Source: Terriglobia bacterium (lineage in GTDB: Bacteria > Acidobacteriota > Terriglobia > UBA7540). Taken from it: 58,078 nt of DNA. Positions 6,915 to 15,582 of the stretch are shown here, in pieces (position 1 is the first letter of the stretch; every line of letters starts with the position of its first letter). The stretch spans positions 1 through 58,078 of the forward strand of contig JASHON010000204.1 in NCBI GenBank assembly GCA_030041095.1. The letters are read 5' to 3'. A model generated the notes under the pieces. It did no database searches and was not told the DNA's origin. It saw only the letters and a list, made by a program, of their open reading frames with translations. A program made the position numbers and the translations under genes.

Positions 6915-8678
6915 ATGGGTATATCGTCATGGTCTCAGACAACGCTTGCTGCACTCGCCAGCCGGACGAACGCTCAGCGGCGGGAATCACTGCTTTCGGT
7001 GATCCGCCTCGTCATTGGCGCGGCCGCCTGGGTTTGTGTCTGGTTGGTTCCCCGGTCGGCGTTTGCTTCCAACCCCTTTTCGCAAGCCGTCATCGTCTGT
7101 TACGCGCTCTACGGTCTGGTGGCATTAGTCTTCGTCCAGTGTTACGAATCAACCAACCCTCTCTTTGCGCTGTCACTTCACCTTGCCGATCTTTTTTGGC
7201 CTGCCCTCATTCTTCTACTAACCGCGAGACCTGATAATCCCTTCTTTGTCCTCTTCATCTTTCCCTTGGTTACAGCCGCTTGCCGTTGGGGATTTCGCGA
7301 GACGATCGCGACCATGGTCACTGCGCTTGCTCTCTTTCTGCTTGAAACTCTTCTGATTGTTTCTCCCGTTGGCGGCGGCGGGTTTCGCGGACCCGAATCT
7401 CTGAACAGCCTGATCCTTCAGGTCCTGACGCTCCTCGCAGCGGGTACGCTATTGAGCGCCATGAGCGGCGGGGAAAGCCTGCCGCCCCAGAAAAGTCGGG
7501 CCCTGATGCCCCTTCTCCAGAAGCTGAACCCGGAGGCAGACTTTGACGGAATCCTGAGCGAGTTTCTCCGCGCTGTCCTGAAGCTCATGGAAGCGGACCG
7601 GATTGTTCTGGTGATCAGAGAATTGGCGGGCGGACGCGCCTTTTACGGAGAAGCGCAACGGCCTGGGACGCTCGGCTCCGGATTCCGGATGGTGGAGCTG
7701 GAGCCGTCAGAATGTCCCCGCTTCTTCTTTCCAGCGCCGGAGGGAAGTTGGTATATACGAGCCCCTTCCGTTGACGAGCGCTACCACATCTCTTTCCTGC
7801 ATGGAGGCGGACTCAGCACAGGAGCTGGGATCTTTCCAGAGGCTTTTTTTTCAAACGAATCTTTCCAAACGCTGTTTGCGGTCTCATTCAAGATATCCGA
7901 TGAGTGGTCCGGCCGCGCGTTCCTATTCGATTCCCAAAGTAATTCAGCACTGGAAGCAGACCTTCGTTTCCTGCGAGGCCTGGCGCGCGACGTTGCTCCC
8001 GTCATTCATTGCGCTTATCTCCTCCGACGAATTCGTTCCCGCTCGCGAGCCGTCGAGCGGGCCCGCGTTGCGCACGACTTGCACGATGGAGTGCTTCAAT
8101 CACTGATTGCATTGGAGATGGAGGTTGAGGCTGTGCGGCGGCAGGCAGCACGTGAGCCGATCGAGCCTGCGGCCTTGCTTGCGTGCCTTCGCGATCGCGT
8201 TCAGCAGGAAGTCCTGACACTACGCGAGTTGATGCAGCAACTTAAACTCGATGAGATGGCGCCCGGCGGTCTGCTGCCCTGTCTTCGAGAGATGGTCGAT
8301 CGGTTTCAGCGTGAATCGGGCATCCCGGCGACGTTTGCTCCCACCTGTGACAGCGTTTTACTCACTCCGCGGGTCTCCAAGGAGGTTGCTCACATCGTTC
8401 ACGAAGCGCTGGTGAACGTGCGCAAGCACAGCGGCGCAAGGCAAGCTCGCGTTCTTCTCGTGCGCGAGAAGGCATTCTGGAAATTGGTGGTGGAAGACGA
8501 CGGCCGTGGGTTTGATTTCAAGGGAAGACTGGCCCAAGCAGAACTCGATGCCTTCAGCGTGGGTCCTCGAGTTCTTCAGGAAAGAGTTCGCTCCATCCAA
8601 GGTGAATTGGTCATCGAATCCAAGCCGGGACGGGGAACACGGCTTGAGGTTCGCTTCCCTCAAGAAGCGTATGCATAG
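6915..8678 (+). CDS. membrane sensor histidine kinase, NarL/DegS type (HisKA_3-HATPase_c)
   Basis: 587 residues. The N-terminal ~180 residues contain about five to six membrane helices, followed by a GAF-like region (residues ~200-365). The dimerisation/phosphoacceptor motif AHDLHDGVLQSL gives His390 as the likely phosphorylated residue of HisKA_3. The ATPase domain has HEALVNVRKHSGA (N box), VVEDDGRGFDF (G1) and KPGRGTRLEV (G2). Such kinases phosphorylate NarL/LuxR-type regulators. The next gene is exactly that and overlaps it by 8 nt, so they form a cognate pair. The ligand is not predictable from sequence. Confidence 0.92.
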   Translation: MGISSWSQTTLAALASRTNAQRRESLLSVIRLVIGAAAWVCVWLVPRSAFASNPFSQAVIVCYALYGLVALVFVQCYESTNPLFALSLHLADLFWPALILLLTARPDNPFFVLFIFPLVTAACRWGFRETIATMVTALALFLLETLLIVSPVGGGGFRGPESLNSLILQVLTLLAAGTLLSAMSGGESLPPQKSRALMPLLQKLNPEADFDGILSEFLRAVLKLMEADRIVLVIRELAGGRAFYGEAQRPGTLGSGFRMVELEPSECPRFFFPAPEGSWYIRAPSVDERYHISFLHGGGLSTGAGIFPEAFFSNESFQTLFAVSFKISDEWSGRAFLFDSQSNSALEADLRFLRGLARDVAPVIHCAYLLRRIRSRSRAVERARVAHDLHDGVLQSLIALEMEVEAVRRQAAREPIEPAALLACLRDRVQQEVLTLRELMQQLKLDEMAPGGLLPCLREMVDRFQRESGIPATFAPTCDSVLLTPRVSKEVAHIVHEALVNVRKHSGARQARVLLVREKAFWKLVVEDDGRGFDFKGRLAQAELDAFSVGPRVLQERVRSIQGELVIESKPGRGTRLEVRFPQEAYA

Positions 8679-9348
8679 CTCCGAGTCATTGCTTACGACG
8701 ATCGTGATCGCTGACGACCATCCCGTGTTTCGCTACGGCCTGCGAAGACTGCTCGAGACAGAGCCGGATTTCCGCATCGTCGGTGAAGCGATTGATGGTG
8801 ATTCCGCGGTGCGGCTTACGCGCGAACTTCAACCCCACATCCTGCTCCTCGACTTGGCAATGCCAGGGGTATCGGGCATGGAGGCCCTCGGCACGCTTCT
8901 GCAACAGAATGCTGAAGTGCGGACCATCATCCTGACTGCCGAGATCGAGAAAGGCGAAGTCACTCAGGCCCTGCAACTCGGAGCGCGCGGCATTGTGCTT
9001 AAGCAATCGGCCACCGAGCTGATTGCGAAGTGCATCAGGAGGGTGCTTGAAGGGCAGGTTTGGGTGGGACGCGATTGCGTAGGCGATATGATTGACGTAC
9101 TTCGTACGGTCTTGCCCCAGAACGGCCTTGCAGCCCCACGAAGGGATTTCAGCCTCACCCCAAGAGAAACCCAAGTTTTGACGGCAATCCTGGCTGGCTT
9201 TGGCAACAAAGAGCTTGCGGCAAGACTCTCGATCAGCGAGCAAACCGCTAAACACCACATCAGCAACATCTATGACAAGCTGGGCGTTTCCAATCGGATG
9301 GAGCTTGCCTTGTTTGCCATCAACCATCGCCTGGTGGACAAAATCTAG
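8671..9348 (+). CDS. NarL/FixJ-family response regulator
   Basis: 225 residues from ATG 8671, which overlaps the kinase stop by 8 nt; a longer in-frame extension exists but lies inside the kinase gene. The receiver domain has the acidic pair in IADDHP, phosphoacceptor Asp61 in LLLDLAMP, the conserved Thr in ILTA and Lys in VLKQS. The C-terminal LuxR-type HTH reads LTPRETQVLTAI, NKELAARLSIS, TAKHHISNIYDKLG. It would be phosphorylated by the upstream kinase and bind promoters as a dimer. Its stop codon shares one base with the GTG of the PhzF-GNAT gene, so all three are probably translated from one message. Confidence 0.93.
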   Translation: MHSSESLLTTIVIADDHPVFRYGLRRLLETEPDFRIVGEAIDGDSAVRLTRELQPHILLLDLAMPGVSGMEALGTLLQQNAEVRTIILTAEIEKGEVTQALQLGARGIVLKQSATELIAKCIRRVLEGQVWVGRDCVGDMIDVLRTVLPQNGLAAPRRDFSLTPRETQVLTAILAGFGNKELAARLSISEQTAKHHISNIYDKLGVSNRMELALFAINHRLVDKI

Positions 9349-10604
9349 TGAAAATCACCCAAGTGGATGCTTTCACGAACCACCCGTACGGCGGGAACCC
9401 CGCGGCGGTGTGTCTTCTTGAATCGCCCTGCACTGATGCCTGGAAGCAGGATGTCGCCAGGGAAATGAATCTGTCCGAAACAGCGTTTCTGGAGCGGGAC
9501 CGGGACGGCTTCCGACTTCGCTGGTTCACCCCACAGACGGAAGTCGACCTTTGCGGCCATGCGACACTGGCCGCCGCCCACGTCTTGTGGGAACAAGGCG
9601 TTTTGAAACGGACTGAGGCCGCACGTTTTTTCACTCGCAGCGGGCCTCTGAAAGCTGAGCGAACCGGCAACTGGATTCGGCTGGATTTCCCGGTACTTCA
9701 AGTGCAAGCGGCGCCGGCGCGGCCGGATCTGGCCGAAGCCCTCGGCGTGAAACCGGTTTGGGTGGGGCGGAGCAGTATTAATTATTTGCTGGAAGTTGAT
9801 TCAGACGAGATCGTGCGGTCGGCCGCTCCCGATTTTTCCCGCCTGAAACAAATTGACGTGCGCGGGGTCATCCTCACCAGCAAATCTTCCGGGGAATATG
9901 ACTTCGTTTCGCGTTATTTCGCCCCTCGCATGGGTGTCGATGAGGACCCCGTGACGGGCTCCGCACATTGCTGCCTGGCGACGTATTGGCAAACACGCTT
10001 GGGAAAGAGTGAGTTCAAAGCCTTCCAGGCATCGCGGAGAGGAGGTGAGCTGCGAATTCTGGTTCAAGGTGAACGAGTAGCTCTTTCGGGAGAGGCTGTC
10101 ACGGTCCTGACGGGCGAATTGATGGCCGTTGAGAACACGTCATTGGTTATTGAGCCCGTGTTGACCCCGAGTGAAATAGAAACCGTGAAGGAGTTTTTCC
10201 TGGCCTACGCGCGTTCTCTCGATTTCAGTCTCTGTTTTCAGGGCTTCGATCGCGAGCTTCGAGGCTTGCCGGGAGACTATGCGCCGCCCGGCGGAGCGCT
10301 TCTGCTGGCGCGCTCGAATGGCGAATTCGCGGGCTGTGTTGCGCTAAAAAAGCTTCAGGACGACGTTTGCGAGATGAAACGGCTGTACGTGCGCTCCGAA
10401 TACCGCAGCAAGGGCGTGGGTCACAGCCTCGTGCTGGCAGCATTTAAGGAAGCAAAGCGCCATTCTTACAAAACCATGCGGCTCGATACGGTACCCTCGA
10501 TGAAAGAAGCCATTGCCCTCTACCGCTCGCTGGGATTCAACGAGGTTCCCGCCTACTGCGCTGATCCGGTTCCCGGAGCCCTCTTCATGGAAACTGCAGT
10601 GTAA
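9348..10604 (+). CDS. PhzF-family isomerase fused to GNAT acetyltransferase
   Basis: 418 residues, GTG start sharing one base with the regulator's TAG. Residues 1-~265 are a PhzF-like protein with diaminopimelate-epimerase fold: NHPYGGNPAAV, Glu44 in NLSETAFL (the catalytic Glu of PhzF), DLCGHATLAAAHVL and DEDPVTGSAHC. Residues ~275-418 are a GNAT domain: LRGLPGDYAPPGG, MKRLYVRSEYRSKGVGHSL (acetyl-CoA binding loop) and AIALYRSLGFNEV. PhzF proteins isomerise small hydroxy or amino acids, but most non-phenazine members lack a known substrate. A single chain carrying both activities suggests sequential modification of one metabolite. The reading frame is continuous, with no sign of a sequencing-derived join. 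Confidence 0.88.
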   Translation: MKITQVDAFTNHPYGGNPAAVCLLESPCTDAWKQDVAREMNLSETAFLERDRDGFRLRWFTPQTEVDLCGHATLAAAHVLWEQGVLKRTEAARFFTRSGPLKAERTGNWIRLDFPVLQVQAAPARPDLAEALGVKPVWVGRSSINYLLEVDSDEIVRSAAPDFSRLKQIDVRGVILTSKSSGEYDFVSRYFAPRMGVDEDPVTGSAHCCLATYWQTRLGKSEFKAFQASRRGGELRILVQGERVALSGEAVTVLTGELMAVENTSLVIEPVLTPSEIETVKEFFLAYARSLDFSLCFQGFDRELRGLPGDYAPPGGALLLARSNGEFAGCVALKKLQDDVCEMKRLYVRSEYRSKGVGHSLVLAAFKEAKRHSYKTMRLDTVPSMKEAIALYRSLGFNEVPAYCADPVPGALFMETAV

Positions 10605-10672
10605 CCAACACGGCCTTGCTCCTGAGTGCGAGGGCTGAGCCTTCCCGCCCGTGCAGTTGGAAGTGCGGTCGT

Positions 10673-10879
10673 CTATTCTTCCGGCCGATACTCGCGGTGG
10701 CCCGTATCCAGGTCCTCGTGAACCCGCATCAGGCGGCCTGATCCCGGATCACGAAAAACTTCGCTCGTAGGCCGGCTTTTGCCCCGGCTTTTCGTGCCAA
10801 AGTAACGCCGCCGGTCGAAAACCAGATAAAGTAGGACCAGCAGGATCAGGATGGAAGCGGTAGAAAGCACGGCGGCCAT
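10673..10879 (-). CDS. small single-pass membrane protein
   Basis: 68 residues from ATG 10879. The start lies 16 nt after the UPF0145 gene stop on the same strand. The N terminus is one hydrophobic helix (TASILILLVLLYLVF), then a basic cytoplasmic segment (DRRRYFG) and a C-terminal half with FRDPGSGRLMRV and HEDLDTGHREYRPEE. The latter looks like a short beta-rich motif often placed after a membrane anchor. A longer frame up to 10993 lies inside the upstream gene and is unlikely. No function is known; coupling to UPF0145 is the only clue. Confidence 0.65.
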   Translation of the reverse strand: MAAVLSTASILILLVLLYLVFDRRRYFGTKSRGKSRPTSEVFRDPGSGRLMRVHEDLDTGHREYRPEE

Positions 10880-10895
10880 AATGGGAATAACCCGA

Positions 10896-11237
10896 TCATT
10901 TTCCGGGCGGACGGTCCGGCTCCGGATAGAGTACGACAGCCGTACCGTAGGCCACAACTTCGGACATAAATTGCGCGAGCTCGGATGAGTCAAAACGCAT
11001 CATCACGACTGCGTTGGCGCCCATCAAACGCGCATTCTCAATCATCCGGTCGACGGCATGGCGGCGCGTATCCTCAACGAGGCGTGTGTATTGCTTGACC
11101 TCGCCGCCGCCGAGAGCGCGAAGTGAGGCCGCCACATTCCCCACCACGCTCCGGCTCCGCACCACCACGCCAAACACCTGACCCAGCACCTTCCTGGTTT
11201 CGTAACCCTCAACCCTTTCCGTGGTTGTCACCAGCAT
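10896..11237 (-). CDS. UPF0145 (YbjQ-like) heavy-metal-binding-type protein
   Basis: 113 residues. ATG 11237 is chosen because GAGGAGG lies 9 nt upstream and the product then begins right at the domain. The UPF0145/YbjQ pattern is clear: LVTTTERVEGYE, LGQVFGVVVRSRS, a helix with YTRLVEDTRRHAVDRMI, then ARLMGANAVVMMRFDSSE and a closing GTAVVL strand. The family forms pentamers and is widespread; one Pfam label suggests heavy-metal binding but the role is not established. It lies divergent to uvrB and upstream of a small membrane-protein gene. Confidence 0.88.
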   Translation of the reverse strand: MLVTTTERVEGYETRKVLGQVFGVVVRSRSVVGNVAASLRALGGGEVKQYTRLVEDTRRHAVDRMIENARLMGANAVVMMRFDSSELAQFMSEVVAYGTAVVLYPEPDRPPGK

Positions 11238-11446
11238 CGCCCGGCGCCTCCTCAATTGCTTGGGCATTGTAGCACATTGCGGGCTGGAACTAGCAGCGGC
11301 CACGCTTATCCAAAAGAGGATCCTCCAGGGCCTATCCGATGCGGTAAACTTGGTGAGTGACGGCTTCTGACAGAGAGCAAGTTTCTCGTAGAACGGAGAA
11401 GGCAACCGGCGGGAGGACGCCTGTGTTACGAAGCTTCCGGGATCCT

Positions 11447-13462
11447 ATGAACTTCAGATTACTTTCAACTTACGAGCCTCGCGGTGACCAGGTCGAGGCC
11501 ATTGATGTGCTGGTGCGGGGTGTGGAGAGCGGCGAGAAGCACCAAGTGCTGCTTGGAGTGACGGGATCAGGCAAGACGTTCACGATGGCCAAAGTCGCGG
11601 CGGCTGCGAACCGGCCAGTCCTGGTGCTCGCGCACAACAAGACGCTGGCCGCTCAGCTCTACCACGAGTTCCGGACGTTCTTTCCTCAAAACGCGGTGGA
11701 ATACTTTGTGAGCTACTACGACTATTACCAGCCGGAAGCCTATGTTCCCGCCAGCGACGTCTACATCGAGAAAGAGGCGACGATTAACGACGAGTTGGAC
11801 AAGCTTCGCATGTCTGCCACTCGCTCGCTCTTCGAGCGGCGTGATTGCCTGATTGTAGCCAGTGTAAGCTGCATCTACGGACTAGGCTCGCCGGAGGCGT
11901 ACTACGGCATGCTGGTGCTGCTGGAGCAGGGGCAGAAGATTGCCCGGCAGGACATTCTGCGCCGCTTGGTGAACATTCAATACGAGCGCACGGAAACAGA
12001 CTTCCGCCGCGGCACGTTCCGGGTGCGGGGTGACACGATTGAAGTTTTTCCGGCATATGAAGACAGCGCCTTCCGGATCGAGATGTGGGGTGAATCGATC
12101 GAAGCTCTCTCGGAAATCGATCCATTGGCCGGGCAAGTGAAGCGGACGCTGACGCGTTTGCCCGTCTATCCACGCACTCACTACGTGATGCCGCCGGAAC
12201 AGCGCGAAGCGGCGCTGGACCGGATATTGAGCGAGTTGGAATGGAGAGTGAAGGAACTGGAAAAAGAGAGCAAGCAAGTGGAAGCGCAGCGGCTCGAGCA
12301 GCGGACGCGCTTCGACATCGAGATGATGAAGGAAATGGGCTACTGCCACGGTATTGAAAACTATTCCCGCCATCTTTCGGGGCGTTTGCCCGGCGAGCCG
12401 CCTCCCACGTTGCTCGACTACATTCCCGAAGATACCCTGCTGTTCATCGACGAAAGCCACCAAACCGTTCCGCAGCTTCACGGCATGTATCGCGGCGACC
12501 GCTCACGGAAGCAAACTCTGGTGGACTACGGATTCCGTCTGCCTTCCGCCCTGGATAACCGCCCGCTGACGTTTGAGGAGTTCGAGCATCGCATTGGACA
12601 GGTGATTTTCGTCTCCGCCACGCCTGGGCCCTACGAGCTGACCAAATCCGCCGGGGTGGTTGTGGAGCAGGTGATCCGGCCCACGGGCCTCGTGGATCCG
12701 GAAGTGGAGGTGCGTCCGACCCGGAACCAGGTAGACGATCTACTCGCTGAGATTCGCCAGCGCACTCAAGCGGGAGAGCGGGTGCTCGTGACCACGCTTA
12801 CCAAGCGCATGGCGGAAGATTTAGCGGAGTTCTACGCGGAGGCCGGCGTGCGCTGCCGATACCTCCATTCGGAGATCGATACGCTCGATCGCGTAAAAAT
12901 CCTGCGTGACTTGCGGAGAGGCGAGTTCGATGTGCTCATCGGCATCAACCTGCTGCGAGAAGGTTTGGACTTGCCCGAGGTTTCACTCGTCGCAGTGCTC
13001 GATGCCGACAAAGAGGGATTTCTTCGCTCCGGCGGCTCGCTCATTCAGACGATGGGGCGTGCGGCTCGCAACGCGCACGGCAAGGCGTTGCTTTATGCGG
13101 ATACGATGACCGGATCGATGGCGCATGCGATTTCCGAAACCAATCGCCGCCGGGCCAAGCAGCTCGAATACAACCGTGATAACGGCATTACACCGGAAAC
13201 CATCCTCAAGCCGATCGATATGGAACTCGCGGCCATTACGGAAGCCGACTTTCTGCCCTTGCCTGCTCTCGACGAAGCCGCGGAGCCAGCCTCGCGCGAC
13301 GAGCTTTCCAGCTTGATCTCGACCCTCGAGCAACAAATGCGCGAGGCTGCCAAGCAATTCGAATTCGAGAAAGCCGCGCAGTTGCGCGACCGGATCAAGG
13401 CTCTGAAGGAGAAGGACGCCGGCCTTATGGAGAGCCATTCAGCCGTAGGCAGTCTGCACTGA
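11447..13462 (+). CDS. uvrB: UvrABC system protein B (excinuclease helicase subunit)
   Basis: 671 residues from ATG 11447, where the product begins [15 protein letters not shown], the normal UvrB N terminus; the frame extends 30 codons upstream but this is not conserved. Walker A is GVTGSGKT (37-44). The damage-probing beta-hairpin region is [15 protein letters not shown], the DEAD-like box is DESH, and helicase motifs V/VI are [13 protein letters not shown] and QTMGRAARN. The C-terminal UVR domain ([15 protein letters not shown]) binds UvrC. UvrB loads onto damaged DNA with UvrA and directs dual incision by UvrC. Full length for the family. Confidence 0.97.
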   Translation: MNFRLLSTYEPRGDQVEAIDVLVRGVESGEKHQVLLGVTGSGKTFTMAKVAAAANRPVLVLAHNKTLAAQLYHEFRTFFPQNAVEYFVSYYDYYQPEAYVPASDVYIEKEATINDELDKLRMSATRSLFERRDCLIVASVSCIYGLGSPEAYYGMLVLLEQGQKIARQDILRRLVNIQYERTETDFRRGTFRVRGDTIEVFPAYEDSAFRIEMWGESIEALSEIDPLAGQVKRTLTRLPVYPRTHYVMPPEQREAALDRILSELEWRVKELEKESKQVEAQRLEQRTRFDIEMMKEMGYCHGIENYSRHLSGRLPGEPPPTLLDYIPEDTLLFIDESHQTVPQLHGMYRGDRSRKQTLVDYGFRLPSALDNRPLTFEEFEHRIGQVIFVSATPGPYELTKSAGVVVEQVIRPTGLVDPEVEVRPTRNQVDDLLAEIRQRTQAGERVLVTTLTKRMAEDLAEFYAEAGVRCRYLHSEIDTLDRVKILRDLRRGEFDVLIGINLLREGLDLPEVSLVAVLDADKEGFLRSGGSLIQTMGRAARNAHGKALLYADTMTGSMAHAISETNRRRAKQLEYNRDNGITPETILKPIDMELAAITEADFLPLPALDEAAEPASRDELSSLISTLEQQMREAAKQFEFEKAAQLRDRIKALKEKDAGLMESHSAVGSLH

Positions 13463-13504
13463 GGGGTGAAGAGCCGGGAGTAGCGAGTTAACGGGAGGCG
13501 GTCA

Positions 13505-13714
13505 TTGGCAGAAATGCCACAGACCCAGCAGGCGAGCTTGCGCTTCCTCCAGAGGATCGCGCTCCTGCTGGCGCGCCGTGGCTTCCTTCTCGGGCAAGAG
13601 CTCCTCGAAGCAATCCCCGAAAATTACCATGTGATCGGATGGGCGCCTCGTTATCTTGTGCGGGATTTGGTGCGTGCGATCGCCACGGCGCATGCCGCTG
13701 GCTCGAAAATGTAG
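13505..13714 (+). CDS. small hypothetical protein downstream of uvrB
   Basis: 69 residues from TTG 13505, with GGGAGG 6 nt upstream, 42 nt after the uvrB stop. Codon use resembles neighbouring genes. The product looks like a helical, soluble protein (LRFLQRIALLLARRGFLLG, ENYHVIGWAPRYLVRDLVRAI) with no signal peptide. I recognise no family. An overlapping minus-strand frame (13502-13735) also has coding-like codons but lacks a ribosome-binding site, so the plus-strand choice is tentative. Confidence 0.45.
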   Translation: MAEMPQTQQASLRFLQRIALLLARRGFLLGQELLEAIPENYHVIGWAPRYLVRDLVRAIATAHAAGSKM

Positions 13715-13742
13715 AGGCTCGAGGAGGCGAGGCACAGTCTTG

Positions 13743-13824
13743 CTTCGGAAGAAGAAAGAACGGTCCGAGGCGTTGGGGTCCGGAAAGGCAAGCCTTTCCG
13801 CACGTCTGGCGGCGGAGCCGCACC
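13743..13824 (+). repeat. dispersed structured repeat, copy 1
   Basis: An 82-bp segment whose gapless alignment with 22742-22823 agrees at about 71 positions by eye. It contains a near-perfect hairpin, CGGAAAGG-CAAG-CCTTTCCG, followed by a second one, GCGGC-GGA-GCCGC. Here it lies between the convergent ends of the uvrB side and the glycosyltransferase gene, a position that would suit a bidirectional transcription stop, although no T-run follows. Confidence 0.65.
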
Positions 13825-13853
13825 AAGCGCCCAGGGTTAGTTTGAGGTCTGTT

Positions 13854-15461
13854 TCAAACTACCTTCAGGTAGCCTTTTTTCAGCAACCAGGAGGCAGCGC
13901 CGCTGCAAGGGCCGTGCTTGCCCGCCAGGCCATCAACTGTGCAACACTCTTCCCGGCACGCTTCCAGGATTTGCAGCATTTGCTGTGCCGAGCTCCAGGC
14001 CGGCCATCGAACGGCGTAAGCGGCGGAAGGAGATGCCAACAGATGAAGGCCAGCAGATGCTATCGATATCCTCTTCCGATCTATCCGATCGCTCGCGAAG
14101 CGTTCGTAGACTGCATTCAAGTCCAGCTTGCCTGGTGACGTGCGCCCATCCGCCTGATGAGCCATTCGTTCCAACTGATTCGCCCACAGATCTCGGAATT
14201 GCTTGACGACGACGTTCCAGGAAAAATTAGCTCTCACGCGGCGTTGTGCACGGTCTCCCATCGTGGCGCGCAGATTCTTGTCGTCGATTAAGAGCTTCAG
14301 ATAGTGCGTCAGAGCGCTGCAATCCACAACGGTCCGCTCCGCAAGATATCGTTCAGCCCCAGGGGGACGCAAAAGCGCTGCCATCTTGCTGCATTCGAGC
14401 CCGGCATCGGTGTTCCACAACGTCGGCACTAGAAAGCCGCTTTGGCCGTGCTCGACCAGGTCACGATACCCGCTCCAGTCTGAAACGACAACCGGAAGCC
14501 CACAGGCCATGGCTTCCAGCACGGACAAACCGAAAGTTTCCTGCACGTTATCGACCGGCGAGATGAACACATCGCTGGCAGAGTAAAGAAGTGGCTTGGC
14601 GAAGTAGGGAAAGTTGGAAATTATGCGTAAAGAGCTGCCCACGCCCATCGATCGAGCTAAGTTTTCCAAGGTGTCGCGATATGAATCGTTCGCGTCCCAG
14701 CCGGATATCAAGAGCAAGAGCCGCGCGTTATCCTTCTTAAGCTCTCCAAATGCTCTTATCAAAGGTTCCAGGTCAGCCTTATAGTCGGCGGATAAGCGGC
14801 CCAAGTACAATAAAACCACTGCGGCAGGGTCAAGGTCGAAAATTTTGCGACAGGCGATTCGGTCCACAGGGTGAAGGAACGAGTCGTCTACTGCCAGGGG
14901 AATCCTGGCTATGGGTATCTGGCTGCCGGCGACGGGGCCTTGGGCGTTTCCAAGAAGATCCGACGCAACAGCGAACATTTCCTCGAGGGCGCGACGGGCT
15001 GCCGTGCTGGTTGCAACCAGCGAATCGAAGCTCCGCCCCAGCAGCAATATGCTGAGATACTGCGGAAGAGCGGCTGGTCCCGACACGGCGTGGACGACAC
15101 AGCAGACCGGGTATCCGCGTTCGCCGTTGTAGCGCCGGGCAAGACCCAGATTGCCAAAATTGCCGATGTCTGCGATCAAAATGTACGGGTTTGTCTCGCA
15201 AAGAGCGGGCAGCTCCTCCAGGCTCCTGACCTGAACCTTCTCCGGCCCGGCATCCTCCCTGAGCTCTTGCAGAGCCTTTAAGTCCACACCGTCTCCGGTG
15301 TAGGTGGATGCCGTTTCAGTGAATAAATGCACTTCGTCTACGGCGCCGAATCGTAACGCCGCCTTCAGCAAATCATGGTGTACTACCGCGGCGCCCCAGC
15401 AGTCAGCCGAAGTGAACACCGATCGTCGTCGCCTGTATGGAAATGTCTGGCCCAAAATCAC
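13854..15461 (-). CDS. GT4-family glycosyltransferase with extra C-terminal winged-helix-like domain
   Basis: 535 residues. The GT-B fold runs to about residue 420: nucleotide-binding half with LLYLGRLSADYKADLEPLI, LLISGWD, and the donor-site signature NVQETFGLSVLEAMACGLPVV, whose two Glu are spaced EX7E as in retaining GT4 enzymes. Beyond the usual ~400 residues comes a ~100-residue tail ending QMLQILEAC, TVDGLAGKHG, ASWLLKKGYLKV. This tail looks like a small winged helix of the kind seen in PqqD-type peptide-recognition elements, but I can only say the resemblance is suggestive. It is downstream of the decarboxylase-TPR-ATP-grasp fusion on the same strand, 121 bp apart, and may be co-transcribed. 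Acceptor and sugar donor are unknown. Confidence 0.8.
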   Translation of the reverse strand: MILGQTFPYRRRRSVFTSADCWGAAVVHHDLLKAALRFGAVDEVHLFTETASTYTGDGVDLKALQELREDAGPEKVQVRSLEELPALCETNPYILIADIGNFGNLGLARRYNGERGYPVCCVVHAVSGPAALPQYLSILLLGRSFDSLVATSTAARRALEEMFAVASDLLGNAQGPVAGSQIPIARIPLAVDDSFLHPVDRIACRKIFDLDPAAVVLLYLGRLSADYKADLEPLIRAFGELKKDNARLLLLISGWDANDSYRDTLENLARSMGVGSSLRIISNFPYFAKPLLYSASDVFISPVDNVQETFGLSVLEAMACGLPVVVSDWSGYRDLVEHGQSGFLVPTLWNTDAGLECSKMAALLRPPGAERYLAERTVVDCSALTHYLKLLIDDKNLRATMGDRAQRRVRANFSWNVVVKQFRDLWANQLERMAHQADGRTSPGKLDLNAVYERFASDRIDRKRISIASAGLHLLASPSAAYAVRWPAWSSAQQMLQILEACREECCTVDGLAGKHGPCSGAASWLLKKGYLKVV

Positions 15462-15582
15462 GGCTGACTCCCACCATCCATCCTGAGCGTGTCCCTGTTG
15501 CCGGTGGCCATGGTGAGCCAGCGGGGCGAAGCGCAGCCTCTCTCCGAGAGATTAGATCGCTGGCGCTCCCGGAATCGCTTGA

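Noticed and set aside
13502-13735. minus-strand frame overlapping the small gene after uvrB
   Set aside because: Codons look plausible, but there is no Shine-Dalgarno, while the plus-strand frame has GGGAGG at ideal spacing; kept only as an alternative.
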